DNA from: Diphasiastrum complanatum
Lineage: Eukaryota > Streptophyta > Lycopodiopsida > Lycopodiales > Lycopodiaceae
Length of the DNA stretch: 64,000 nucleotides
Direction of reading: 5' to 3'
NCBI GenBank assembly: GCA_029204225.1
Contig: CM055107.1
Span: forward strand, 50,859,227-50,923,226
The notes under the pieces were generated by a model. That model did not search any database. It was given only the letters and a program-made list of their open reading frames with translations, and was not told where the DNA came from. A program made the translations under genes and the position numbers. Positions within the stretch are counted from its first letter, which is position 1. The number at the start of each line of letters is the position of its first letter. Below, piece by piece: positions 1 to 11,903 of the stretch.

Positions 1-85
1 GTCTAGATTGTTGTAGCCATATTGTGTTGTTTAGAAGAATCACTACTGGGATATCAGTAGTGATAACCTATGAGCTCTGATACCA
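1..85 (-). other. Start of a Copia gag leader with PBS, cut by window edge
   Basis: On the minus strand, 85 down to about 73 reads TGGTATCAGAGC, complementary to the 3' end of initiator tRNA-Met, so it is a primer-binding site. It is followed by a short leader and an ATG at 20-18. The leader contains a 9-bp inverted repeat (39-47 with 56-64). The gag frame stops at its sixth codon (TAG). The same leader and gag start recur on the plus strand at 19505-19653, which identifies the family. The rest of the element lies outside the window. Confidence 0.6.
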
Positions 86-600
86 TGTCGCAAAAGCGAA
101 ACTGTTCAGTGTTGCAAAATCAAAACTGTTTCTTTTTCGTTTTTGTTTTTATGTCCATGAACGATTTTGTGTCTTTGAATTTTCTTTTGCGCGGAAGCTT
201 CACATGATTTTTAGACATGCGATTGAACATCACAGAACACATTTCATTCTAGCAATCAAGATAGATGACACAAGACAAGTATACACATGAAAATAGAGCA
301 ACTGTATTATCAGTTTAATTTTTAGAGCAAGATCGTCAGTGTCTCGCTCGTTGGCGGAATGACCCTCTGCTCTTTCGTTGTGTTCTGCTTGTTGGCAGAC
401 TTTCATGCACAACTTTAGTATTTTTCTTTTCTGCTCTACTTGTTGGATGTACTCCTTCTACTCTCCTTAAATCCCTTTTTTTAATCTGCCTCCATTCATG
501 CTGCGTATCTACTAACGTTTTCAAGTAGCCTGCATATTTACATGCAAATTCACACAGACAAATAAAAGGCGAAAGAATCGCGAACACTGTGTTTTTACAC
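86..600 (-). repeat. Minus-strand Copia LTR, partial
   Basis: This segment directly abuts the minus-strand PBS at 85 and starts with TG in plus-strand reading. Its 160-412 part matches, in reverse complement, the plus-strand LTR at about 19207-19450, including the stretch encoding the chance peptide MCMKVCQQAEH. The outer boundary is not visible. Similarity fades near 590-600, where a second LTR-like segment of opposite orientation begins. It carries no gene. Confidence 0.55.
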
Positions 601-1514
601 AGGTTATGGTGACAGGCGAAAAGGGGACACTATTCTACAGAATGCCGAAGGTGCCCTAAAGACTAAGACACCCTGTAAATCTTATCCTAAGGCCATTCGT
701 AAGAGTGACCCACCTTTCACATCATCACCAACGTTCACTTCAGCACTGGATAACGTCGCATCCTTTTTATGCTCACTCCATGCAGTTGCGCTAACAGATT
801 GGACAACGATTGCAGCCACCCACGATCTCCTACAAATAGCACATCCACTCTATACTTTCACATCTGCACACCTGTAATATTATGTATATATACATATTAT
901 GGACACCATTCAGATGATGATGATCAGATGATCAAGTGAGAGAAGAAGAGACTAAGAGAAGAAGTTTCATTCCTCATTACAAACAAAATAAGCTTTGTAG
1001 GGCATGTGGTTTCGTCCGCTATTGTATTGTGCTCTGCCGCATTATTAACTTGTATACATGATATACTTAATCTGATACAGCTCTTTGTTCTGCATTCAGA
1101 TCTGTGTTAATATTGCTATGTTTGTTCTTCATTTTGTCTGATCTTTCTAGTTGCTCTTTCTTGTAATAGACGATCAACTTTTAGTCTCGTCTTTCGCGAC
1201 TAATTATTAGTTGAGCACAGTCTAGCTCTTCGCGAATCATTCGCGACAGATAATTTGTCTTGCAATTTGTGACAAATTATTCATCTAGCACTTCATCCAT
1301 TGAAATTTTTGGCTACGTAATCTAGAATGACTGTGATTCCTATCACTAAAGTTCTGTTCATTCTGATAGGCGTAGTCATGCTTTTGGAGAGAGTCGTTTA
1401 ACTCAATTCGCTGTGCACGAACATTTTCTATTCAAGTTCGTTTCTCGTTCGCTTCTTGTTCGAATTCGTTTCTCATTCGTGTTCGCCATTTATTCTCCCT
1501 CTCTCTCTCCAACA
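601..1514 (+). repeat. Probable 5' LTR of the decayed Copia element at 1.6-4.0 kb
   Basis: The right end is supported: ...CAACA at 1514 is followed at once by TGGTATCAAAGC (1515-1526), a one-base variant of the initiator-tRNA PBS. A TATA-like run lies at about 883-899 and a TTCGCGAA palindrome at 1229-1236. The left end is uncertain, because no second LTR of this element is present for comparison and I could not find a target duplication. Confidence 0.5.
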
Positions 1515-1526
1515 TGGTATCAAAGC
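1515..1526 (+). promoter_or_regulatory. tRNA-iMet primer-binding site (variant)
   Basis: TGGTATCAAAGC differs by one base from the plant Copia consensus TGGTATCAGAGC. It sits immediately 3' of the LTR and 140 bases before the gag ATG at 1666. Confidence 0.65.
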
Positions 1527-1665
1527 TATTTTCATAGCTTGATAAGCTTCCACAGTACAAGACTCTACTAGTCGATAGAGTAATTGTTTTCTTGTTCTAT
1601 AAATATCATATTTTCATACTTAAGTCACTGATAGTTTCTCCTATCACTTAGACTAATTTTTTCAC

Positions 1666-3968
1666 ATGGATTCCCAAGGGAAAGCCAGGCCTCTCATGGA
1701 CAAGCTTGATGGAGCCAATTACCATCTGTGAAAATTTAAGATGAAGACTGTACTAATGGCAAAAGAATTGTACGACGTTGTTACATGTGCAGAAGGGAAA
1801 CCCGAAGCGGACGATGCGACAATCGCCAGATGGAAGCTGAAGGATGGAAAAGCTTTCGCGCTGATCATCCTCAACATCATGGATACATAGATCGGCCATG
1901 TATCCGAGGCTCAGACATCGAAAGAAGTCTGGGACATCTTGAGCACACTATACGAAGTGCGAGATATAGCTTCCAACTACATCTCAAGAATAAACTCTAC
2001 TCCCTCAAGATGACAAATGGTGATTCTCTACAGAATCACATTAATCAGTTCAAGAACCTGCTAAGACAAATGGCCGTTGTCGGATCTATCATAGACGATC
2101 AAGACACAGTGACACAACTGCTTACAAGTTTGCCAAGTTCTTACGATAGTTGGGTGATGATCATCACGACTCATACAGAATTGACTCTTTCGAGAGTCAT
2201 TACTATGTTGTTGTAGGAAGACACGCAAAGGAACGAAGCCTTGAGCTCCTCAGCTGATTCTCACGTCTTGTACACCAACAAGAACACGACAAAGCAGAAG
2301 AAGAAGAAGAAGAAGAAGAAGAAGAAAGGCCCGAAGCAATCAAAGCCAGACTAGAAACCAGCTCAGCACAAGAAACAATCGAATCTGCAGACAAAGAAGA
2401 AGTTGTTCTGCAGATACTGCAAACGAGACAACCACGGAATTCAAGACTGTCGAATACTTCAAGCAAAGAACAATAGCAAGAGACAGTCAAATCAAGTGGC
2501 AAATACAGCTGCAGAAGCTCCACAGCCTATTCAAGAAGCAGATCATGATGTCTTCATGACCAACCATCAAGAAGTATCTGGCGACAATTCTTGGTTCTTG
2601 GATTTTGGAGCCACTCGGCACATGACTAGTCTCATTGGTTGTTTCGAGTCCTATACACCTTACAGTACTCATAAATTTGTTCACCTTGGCGACAATAGCA
2701 CACAAGCTATTAAAGGTGAAGGCACTATAAGATTATGCTTTGTGAATGATCAGTCTAAGCTACTCTCTAAAGTCCTGTATGTACCAAAGTTATCTACGAA
2801 TCTGCTCTTTGTAAGCATAATCACAGATCTAGGACACAGAGTATAATTCGAATGTGATCAATGTAAAGTAGTTTATAGGACAAGCAAGATCCTAGCACTC
2901 GGAAAGAGGCATGGATACTTGTATAAATTAAGTCATTGCTTTTCTGCCTCTAGTTAGGCTCTCAGTACTTCAATTCATACAAATAAAGGTTTACTTTGGC
3001 ATTATAGACTTGGTCATTTAAATCATGCTGCTGTACAACGAATGTCTAGACAATCTATTGTTCTTGATCTCGACCATCCTCGCGAAAAACGTCGAGTTAC
3101 CTGTTTGTCAAGATTGTCTAGTTGGTAAACAGACTAGGAAACCATTTAAGTCAAGCCATTAGCATGTTGCTAGAGGATTGCTAAATGTTGTACATTCAGA
3201 TATTTGTGGCCCGATGAAAAATCCTTCGTTGAAGGATGCCAAGTATTTTATAGAACTTTATTGACGAATTCTCCAGAAAAAGATGGCGTATTTCATAAAA
3301 AAGAAATCAGAAGCCTTCAACTACTTCATAATCTTCAAGGAGCGTGCAGAAAAGGAGACTGGAAGGATGATCAAGGCCCTAAGGTCAGACAACGGTGGAA
3401 AATATATATATATGTCGAGTTTAAGGAGTACTACCAAAGCCAAGGCATTGAGCAACAATTCATCACTCCTTACAGTCGTTAGTCTAATGGCTTAGCTGAG
3501 ACGAACAACCGTACTTTGGTCGAATCTGCTAAATGTATGCTATCGCATGCATCGTTGCCCAAGAGATTCTGGGCTGAAGCTATCTCCACTGCAGCTTACG
3601 TCCAAAACAGATGTTCGACCAAGGCCCTCTCAGACAAGACACCCCATGAGGAGTGGACAGGCTCTAAGTCTTCTTTGAAGAACCTAAGAGTGTTTGGGTG
3701 CATTGCCTATGCGCAGATCCCAAAAGACACAAGGAAGAAATTGGACTTCCAAGGCCTCAAGACCATCCTGATCAGATATACTCCATCTGATAACACCTAC
3801 AAGTTGTACGATCCCGATACCCAGCAAATCTTGTATAGCCCGGATATAGTCTTTATCGAGGATCATTTCGTCGACCTCAAAGGCAAGGATATTGCTCAAG
3901 AAGAACCTGCATCTCCTGCCATTGACACGACAGTCCGAGCTTCTGGCTCAGGCTGTGAAGATTATTAA
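1666..3968 (+). pseudogene. Decayed Ty1/copia gag-protease-integrase
   Basis: Gag begins at ATG 1666 with the family-typical LDGANYHLW region, but the Trp codon is now TGA. Gag resumes in other frames to 2216 and ends with a long lysine run encoded by (AAG)n. A zinc knuckle FCRYCKRDNHGIQDCR starts near 2403. The protease motif reads LDFGATRHMT at about 2600, with Phe where retroviral-type proteases have Ser or Thr after the catalytic Asp. A GAG-pre-integrase remnant and an integrase core (GLAETNNRTL near 3490, a degraded form of the usual GVAERKNRT) run to 3968. Reverse transcriptase and RNase H are absent. Several stops are former Gln or Trp codons. The element is dead and 3'-truncated. Confidence 0.85.
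2297..2328 (+). repeat. (AAG)n microsatellite inside gag
   Basis: About ten AAG or AAA triplets encode a poly-lysine stretch near the nucleocapsid part of the decayed gag. A basic region is expected there, but this length suggests slippage expansion. Confidence 0.8.
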
Positions 3969-4126
3969 AATATTATTCTCCTATCTCGAGTTTGGGGTCA
4001 TGTCCATGATAATTTCCACTAGATTTCATGTTGTACATATAAGGAATGTGAATTGAGCACATATGCTTCTAGTGTAGCTCAGATTTGAGTTAGATAGGTT
4101 CAATTGTAATGACATGCAGATGATTT
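3969..4126. other. Spacer between two partial Copia copies
   Basis: This short AT-rich stretch follows the truncated integrase and precedes the restart of the gag zinc-knuckle region. I see no gene or LTR terminus in it. Confidence 0.4.
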
Positions 4127-5318
4127 GATACTGCAAACAAAACAACCACAAAATACAAGACTGCTGAATACTTCAAGCAAAGAACAACAACAAAGGACAG
4201 TTGAATCAAGTGGCAAATGCAGCTGTAGAAGCTCCACAGCCCATTCAAGAAGCGGATCATGATGCCTTCATGACCAACCATCAAGGAGTATTTGGCGACA
4301 GTTCTTCGTTCCTAGATTTCGGAGCCACTCAACACATGACTAGTCTGATTGGCTGTTTCGAGTCCTATACACCTTACAGTACCCAAAAATTTGTTCACCT
4401 TGGCGACAATAGCACACAAGCTATTGAAGGTGAAGGAACTGTAAGATTATGCTTTGCAAATGATCAATCTAAGCTACTCTCCAAAGTTCTGTATGTACCT
4501 AAGTTATCCACGAATCTGCTCTCTATAAGCAAAATCACTGATCTAGGACACATAGTAGAATTTGAATGTGATCAATGTAAAGTAGTTGATAGGACAGACA
4601 AGATCCTAGCACTCGAAAAGAGGCATGGATACTTGTAAAATTAAGTCATTGCTTTTCTGCCTCTAGTCAAGCTCTTAGTACTTCAATTCAATCAAATAAA
4701 TGTTTACTTTGGCGCTATAGACTTGGTCATTTAAATTATGTTGTTGTACAACGAATGTCTAGACAATCTATTGTTCTTGATCTCGTCTATCCTCATGAAA
4801 CAGTCGAGCTACCTATCTATCAAGACTGTCTAGTTGGAAAATAGACTAGGAAGCCATTTAAGTCAAGCCATCAGCATGTTGCTAGAGGATTTATAGATGT
4901 TGTATATTCAGATATTTGTGGCCCGATGAAAAATCCTTCGCAGAAGGAAGCCAAGTATTTTATAGCCTTTATTGACGATATCTTGAGAAGAACGATGGTG
5001 TACTTCATAAAAAAGAAATCAGAAGCCTTCAACTGCTTCAGAATCTTCGAAGTGTGTGCAAAAAAGGAGACTGGAAGGACGATCAAGGCCCTAAGGTCAG
5101 ATAACAGTGGAGAATATATCTCTGTCGAGTTCAAGGAGTACTGCCAAAGCCAAGGCATTGAGCAGCAATTCATCACTCCTTACAGTCCTCAGTCTAATGG
5201 CTTAGCTGAGAGGAAGAACCGAACTCTGGTCAAATTTGCTAAGTGTATGCTAGCACGTGCATCGTTGGCCAAGAGGTTCTGGGCTGAAGCTGTCTCCAGC
5301 TTACATCCAGAAAGCCAT
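4127..5318 (+). pseudogene. Second partial copy of the same Copia gag-protease-integrase
   Basis: The copy restarts inside the zinc-knuckle coding region (4127 corresponds to about 2414). It follows the first copy closely through protease, pre-integrase and integrase, then stops at about 5318, earlier than copy one. The protease motif again reads LDFGATQHMT, so both copies share the unusual Phe after the catalytic Asp. The integrase stretch ITPYSPQSNGLAERKNRTL (5170-5225) is better preserved than in copy one. There is no PBS, LTR, reverse transcriptase or RNase H. It could be a tandem segmental duplication or a separate truncated insertion from a common parent. Confidence 0.8.
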
Positions 5319-6434
5319 TGGGCAAGATAACGGACTTGCATTGGACGAGCTATGTGTGGGACACGCAGAGGATGAAGAATGGGTCAATAATCACATTTTG
5401 GATGCTCTTGGAGAGTCGTGAGTATGATAATTTTGCAGTTTTGCAATCGGTAAGTCAATTTTAATCAAGCCATTGTAGCTGTGGAGTAGTGTATCAGGTT
5501 CGTCATCGGGGAGATACACTTCAACTGCCAGTTTGGGTAAGTCATGTCAATTTGTTGTATCAGTATTGCATCAAGGATGCAGATTCCAGTGATGACAGGG
5601 TGTAGATCATCTGGTTTGGGCCATGGAAGATCTCACAGGTTCACTTGGAGTGATATTGGCATGCACAATCATGTGAGGGACTTGATGGTGGCTTTGGAGT
5701 TCACATCTCAGTGTATTCTTAGGGAGTGGTTTGGAACCATTCACAGGAGCAGCTAGGAGCTAGCTTGGGGGAATACAAGTGGGCACTACAAGGTAGATGC
5801 TCAAATCTTTGTGATCAGGGATGGCATTGGGATACCTGGTAGGGATAACATTGCAGGATGACATGGGATGATCATCAGGGGGCAGCTATTTCATATTGGA
5901 CTTGAGTCATTTGATGGATAGGTCTTACAGGTGGGATTCATGATGGAATCAAAAAACTGCAAACACGAATGGGCAAAGTGTGAAGCTTTGAGAGCAAGCT
6001 CTAGGTTGGAGAGCTGATGGAGATCGCACGGGGTGTGATCGGAGGGCAAACACTATGGTGAGTGTTTTGCTAGCAATCTACTGCAGGGGACACTGATGGC
6101 GAGGACTTCATGGTGTGCTCATTTGGGAGTACAGGATGGCATTACATCAGGGGGTCAGTTTTGGACATTGGCATCGATGGAGAGACATCTACCATCACGG
6201 GCGTGGATAAGCTACTTATAGCTTTCATGCATTTGGCTGTATTTGCAGGAGTCTAGGCTTAGCACAGGTGTTGAAATTTCCATGGTGCAGATTCTCAGGT
6301 GGTGAGATCAGGGATAAGCCTAGAGGGAGTCACTCATAGCTATATACCTCAGTATGATCAGGGAGACAGTAGTCTCGAGATTCCATGAGCGGCAACTCAG
6401 GGACAGGCTTGCATTGGCATGTGTCAGGTGACAC
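5319..6434. other. Non-coding GT-rich DNA, left half of a region split by a Copia insertion
   Basis: There is no convincing coding sequence. The plus strand is visibly rich in G and T, with recurring short words such as TCAGG and GATGG. The same character resumes at 12591, so this was one stretch of about 2.8 kb before the element at 6440-12585 inserted. It may be the internal domain of a non-autonomous minus-strand LTR element, because PBS-like sites lie beyond its right end at 14261-14308. Confidence 0.4.
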
Positions 6435-6439
6435 ATAGC
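6435..6439. repeat. Target-site duplication ATAGC (left)
   Basis: ATAGC directly precedes the terminal TG of the left LTR and is repeated exactly at 12586-12590 after the terminal CA of the right LTR. A 5-bp duplication is standard for Copia integrase. Confidence 0.95.
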
Positions 6440-7121
6440 TGTAAAAATTACAGCAAATAAGGATCCTAAAACACTTGAAATGATGAGGGAAACAATAGAT
6501 TATGATTTCATAAGATTAGCACAAGTTGAACCATCAAAATCCATCAAAAATCTATGCTTGAACCTCACTAAATGGCCCAAATCCTTGAAGAAGGCTTCAC
6601 ACGTGTGAAAGTACGGCCTCCCACAGTCTGAGTACTGTACACCAGACCTACATTCAATCCTATAATCATTAGTAATCACAAGTACTCAAACAATTATGAA
6701 CATAGAGAGCAATTGCACCATTATGAGAGAAAAAACATGAAATTGCTTGATTGATTTTGGTGAGATATCATCACCTATATATACATGATCCATCACGGTT
6801 TTGGGCAGGTATGAGTAGCCCTAAACCTATCCCTAATGCTAATTTTGGTGGATCTTTCATCCCTACCAAGTTAGGGTTGGAATCTTGGAGATCCCTCAAC
6901 AATGCAAAAATTACCAAAAATAGCTCCTATTTTTTCTCCCTTGTATCTAAGCATAATTTGGACTCATTCCAAAGGTTCTAACACTTAGGTCTACTTGAGA
7001 ACATCCTTATGAATGGAATCCTATGCTATTTGGCACGTGTGACAAGCCACATCATGACCATCTAACTATTTACAAGTCATATGACCAAAACTAATCAAGC
7101 TAGAATTGTGAATTTTTAACA
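6440..7121 (-). repeat. 3' LTR of the young Copia element
   Basis: This LTR runs TGTAAAAATT...TTAACA in plus-strand reading. It differs from the other LTR at about 6645, 7093 and 7117. A TATA-like ATATATAC lies near 6777. The chance ORF inside it is repeated in both LTRs and is not a gene. Confidence 0.95.
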
Positions 7122-7133
7122 CTCCTCCTCACT
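7122..7133 (-). promoter_or_regulatory. Polypurine tract
   Basis: On the minus strand, GTGAGGAGGAGT directly precedes the 3' LTR start. This is the position and composition expected for the plus-strand DNA synthesis primer. Confidence 0.75.
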
Positions 7134-7135
7134 AT

Positions 7136-10100
7136 CTAGCTTGGTTCAATCATTGCTTTACTAATCACTCCAAGTGATGATCTGAAATTCATAAAAGGTG
7201 TCTTTTGAAGTGGTTTAGTAAGTAGATCAGCTACACATTCATTGCTTGGAACATGCTCCAAAGCAATCTCCTTGGCTTGCACCATTTCTCTCACAAAGTG
7301 ATGGCATATCTCAATGTGCTTAGATCTTGCATGGAAGATTGGGTTAGATGCAAGGTGTTGGGCTGATATATTGTCATTGTAGATGATTGGTGCCTCCTCT
7401 GAATCCATGATCTTTAGTTCCACCAATAATCTCTTGATCCAAAGTACCTCCTTTGTAGTGGTTGTCAAAGCTTTGTACTCGGCCTCGGTTGAAGATAGAG
7501 ATATAGTTTCTTGCTTTTTTGAAAGCCATGAAACCACACCTTCTCCTATGAAAGTTGAATAGGCACTTGTTGATTTCCTATCCCTCTTGTCCCCTGCAAA
7601 ATCTGAATCACTAAATGCATGAAGGTTAATCACATCTCCTCTATATAGAATCCCAAAATCCAATGTACCCGAGATGTATCTTAGAATCCTCTTAGCCTTT
7701 TTCCAATGGATATTCAATGGCTTTTGCATGGATTGGCTCAACCTACATACACTAGAGCTAAGATCTGGTCTAGTTATAGTGATCCACATTAAGGAACCTA
7801 TAAGTTGCCTAAACAAAGTGATGTCCATGAAGGATCTTTCATCATCTTCATTTGGCACTTTTACATCTTGCTCCATTGGTGTGTCAACACTTTTGCATAC
7901 TTCCATCTTAAACTTCTTCAAAAGACTTTGAGCATAGTTTACTTGACTTATCAAGATAAAATCAGACCCTCTAAGTACTTATATGCCTAAGATGAAGTGA
8001 AGACACCCTAGATCTACCATCTTGAACTCTAAGGATAGATCTATCTTGATTTTTTCAATACCATCAACACTATTTCCACTAATGATGATGTCATCTACAT
8101 AAATGAGTAAAAGTACAATACCAACATCATCAAACTTAATGTAAAGAGTGGGATCATATTCACTTTGAACAAAAGAAAGTGAAATAAGATAGCAATGTAG
8201 TCTTGAATTCCAAGATCTCGAGGCTTGCTTCAAGCCATAGATGCTTCTTTGGAGATGGCATACTTTGTTCTCCATTCCATGCTTGATGAACCCTTGTGGC
8301 TTCTCCATATAGATATCCTCTTCCAAAAAACCATTCAAGAAATCATTAGAGACATCCATTTGACATAGAATCCATCCAAAATGTGATGCAAGTGCAATGA
8401 TTAGTCTTATTGCCACGGGTGCAAAAGTTTCCTCATAGTCTATCCCTCTCTCTTGAGCATAACCTTTTGCAACTAATCTTGCTTTATGTTTGTTAACACT
8501 CCCATTTGCATTCAACTTAAGCTTGAAGACCCACTTGCATCCTATTACATTCCTTTGAGGTCTCTCAACAAGCAACCAAGTTTCATTCTCAATCAAGGCA
8601 TCATACTCATCCAACATAGCTTTATACCATTCTTTGGAGTTCAATGCATCTTCAACATTAGACGGTTCTTCAAAACTAGATAAAGCATAAGAAGTGGATG
8701 AGATACCCTCAACTTGTTGTCCTTTGCCTTGATATGTGAGCCTTGATGGCTCCACTTTTGCCCTTGAAGTTCTCCTTGGTGTGATAGGTGGGTTTGGTGC
8801 TTGCTCCTCCATGAGCTCCTCCTCAAAACCAAGATCTTGCTCCTCGGCCATCTTCTTCTTGATTGTTGGAGCACTTGAGCCTTCTTCAAGCATATGCATA
8901 TGATGTTCATCAAAGATGACATCCCTTGAAACAACAAATTTGTTCAAGGATGGGAGATAGACTTTGTAGCCCTTGCTTGAGCTTGCATATCCAAGCATGA
9001 TCCCTCTTGTGGAAGATGGATCCTCCTTGGTTCTTGTTTCCAATGGCACATGCACATAACATATACACCCAAAAACTTTCAAGTGATTAAGATTGGGTTT
9101 CTTTCCATACAACATCTCATATGGAGTTTTGCCTTCAATTGCTTTGCAAGACACCCTATTCATCAAGTAGTTTGCACATACAAGAGACTCACCCCAAAAG
9201 GATTTGGGCAAACAAGCATCTAATCTTAAAGCCTTAGAACATTCACATAATGTTCTATTCCTTCTTTCAGCAACTCCATTTTGTTGAGGAGTGTAAGGAC
9301 AAGAAGTCTCTTTCTTGATCCCTTCCTCCTCACAAAAGGCCTTGAACTCATTGGAGATGAATTCTCCACCATTGTCACTTCTAAGAATCTTGATGCTATG
9401 ATTATTATGCTTTTCCACAAACAACTTGAACTTTACAAAAGTATCAAATACTTGAGACTTGAAGGAAAGTAAGAACACCCAACAATATCTTGAGTAGTCA
9501 TCAATGAAGGTTAAAAACATGGATGAACCTCCATTAGATTTGGTGCTAGCAATGTGCACATCCGAGTGTATGAGTTCAAGAGGATGAGATGACTTTGTGA
9601 TGGAGTTAGGAAACACCTTCTTATGTGCCTTGGATAAGGCACAAGCTTCACAAACCTTGTCTTCCTTCCCAATAGACCTTGGTAGGCCTAAAGCATACTC
9701 CTCCTTGATCATAGCCTCCATGGAACCCGAGTTGACATGTCCAAGTCTTTTGTGCCATAAAGTAAAGGTAGATATCTTGCTCTTCTCGGCCAACATGACA
9801 ACATTAGTATCCACAAATGCATCCAGCTTATAAAGTTTGCCAAGTCTAGTGCCCTTAGCCACTATCTTACCCTTCTTCTTGATGAAACATTCATTTGAAG
9901 CAAAGTCAACATTGAAACCATTGTCTACCATTTGGCCAACACTTAGTAGATTCTTTGTTATTGTAGGAATGTACAAAACACCTTCTATGTTGATCTTTTT
10001 GGAAGATCCTAAGCAAAGGGGAATGCTACCAACTCCTTCAATCTTACAAGCTTCATCATTTGCTGTATAGATAGACTTTATAGGTCCATCATAAGATAAG

Positions 10101-11092
10101 AGAGAAGAGAAAAACTCCCTTTTACTAGTCATGTGTGAACTAGCACCCGAGTCAATCCACCAAGGATCTTCTCCTTTGAAGCTTGTTGAAGAAAATATGG
10201 ACATCATGAGAGAGTCCTCATGTGAACTCTCCTCCTCCTCCTCTTTGCTCATGTTGGCTTGGCTTTGATCTTGCTTCCTCTTGAAGCATTCCGAGGCATA
10301 ATGCCCCATCTTGCTACAATAGTAGCACTTCACCTTCGATTTGTCCTTCTTGACTTTGGTGGTTGATGGAGATGCCTTTGGAGGTCCTTCTTGATCCTCA
10401 AACTTTGTAGACTTCTTGAATGTTGATCCTTTGCCTTTGGACTTGCCTTTTCCTTTGGTGAAGAGAGCTTGGTCATCTCCACCTTGGATGGAAAGCCTAT
10501 CCATCCTCTCTTGCATTTGGCTCCTTCTTGATTCCTCGGCCATGAGCGTGCCTTGGAGTTCTTCAAGTATGGGTAGCTTACCCATAATTGCATATCCCTG
10601 AACCAAATTGTCAAATTCAAAGCTTAGTCCATTCAATATGAGTTGAACAAGCTCTTCATCCTTGATAGGGTCACCTATAAAGGCTAGCTCTTTGTTCAAT
10701 TCCTTTACTCTTAGGACAAAAGTATGTGCACTCTCTCCTTTCTTTTGATAGCTTCTATAGATTTGATTCTTCAAAGCTAACATTCTAGTTTGGTTCTTGG
10801 ATTCATAGACCTTTTGCAAAGTCTCCCAAGCATCTTGAGCTGAAGTGCAATCTCCTACCTCTCTTAAGAGTTCATTTGCAACATTCATTTTTATGCAATG
10901 TAGTGCAACATTGCACCTCTTGATGTATTTGGCTTTTTCTTGAGGATGAATAGGTTCACCCTCCTTACCATTTACAATTTCCATCAGATCTTGCATGATC
11001 ATGATAGATTCCATTCTAACTTTCCATATGGAATAGTTAGTTTTGTTGAGCCTTTCATTAGTATCCAAAAGATATGCATTTATAGATGCCAT
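7136..11092 (-). pseudogene. Copia gag-pol polyprotein with one in-frame stop
   Basis: A single frame of 1,319 codons runs from ATG 11092 to the stop at 7136. It is broken only by TAA at 7979-7981, where the family has a charged residue after LGI, between reverse transcriptase and RNase H. Gag opens with LNKTNYSIWK. The zinc knuckle CYYCSKMGHYASECF spans residues 256-270, and the protease WIDSGASSHMT has its catalytic Asp at 314. Then come pre-integrase (LWHKRLGH), integrase (HSDV, FIDDYSR, LRSDNGGEF, GVAERRNRT), reverse transcriptase (QMDVSNDFLNG, IYVDDIIISG) and RNase H (SDSDFAGDK, SSTEAEYKAL, DLLTKPL). All catalytic residues I can check are present. The stop is a single-base change from GAA or CAA. 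The element could still be mobilised in trans. Confidence 0.93.
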
Positions 11093-11890
11093 CTAGTCTC
11101 CTAATCAAGGACTTGACACAAATGAAGGTTACTTCTATTGATTTGATTGAAGGTCTACCTTATCCGACTTCTTAGGGACCTTAAAAGATCAGTAATAGAC
11201 TTCCTATAAAGATCTAAGAATGATCTCTAACAAAATCAAATCATAGAATACTAGAAACAATGCACTTGCTTGATTGAAGTAGACAATACTAGTAGAATTG
11301 CCCCTCTTTCTATAAAGAACATTAAAGCTTCCAAATGATCTGATCAAGAGTGAATTTCAGCAACCTAATATACTTCCAAAATCACTTTTAAAAGATCGAA
11401 ATGGAACTTAATGAGGATGCAACACAATCTACTATCCAATCACAAGCAAAAAATGATCAAAATTGATGAAAAATTGATCTAATTTGGTGCATAAGTCAAG
11501 CAATGGTTGGACTGAACCTAAATCACTTTAGGAGGTGCCTACTACACCTTAGAACAGCCTTGAAGAGTCCCCAAAACTCTGATCTTCCCTCTCCTTGAAT
11601 GCTAGAAAGCCTTCTCTATGAAATCACCTCCAAAACTCGCTTAGAAATCAATGCTTGGAGCAAGCAAAACTTGCTATCTTGGTAATGTGAATTGAATTCA
11701 ACTTTGCCTCTGGTTTTAGACACCTAAACACCTGCAAATGAAGTCACACAACACCAATCTCCAATGTATTTGACTCACTTTGAGTTCTATAATCAATACT
11801 AGATGCTAAGATCCAATCTACACAAGATTTAGATCAAAAATTGTGATCAAATTGAATGAAAAACAAGGATTTAGCTCATTTCAGCCTTTA
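11093..11890 (-). other. Untranslated leader of the young Copia element
   Basis: About 800 bases lie between the PBS and the gag ATG. I see no ORF or obvious repeat. The length is ordinary for a plant Copia leader, which carries packaging signals. Confidence 0.7.
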
Positions 11891-11903
11891 GGCTCTGATA
11901 CCA
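11891..11903 (-). promoter_or_regulatory. tRNA-iMet primer-binding site
   Basis: The minus strand reads TGGTATCAGAGCC immediately downstream of the 5' LTR, an exact match to the usual plant Copia PBS. Confidence 0.93.

Noticed and set aside
6751-6981. 76-codon ORF, identical copy at 12215-12445
   Set aside because: It lies inside both LTRs of the same Copia element. Its conservation reflects the recent LTR duplication, not selection on a protein.
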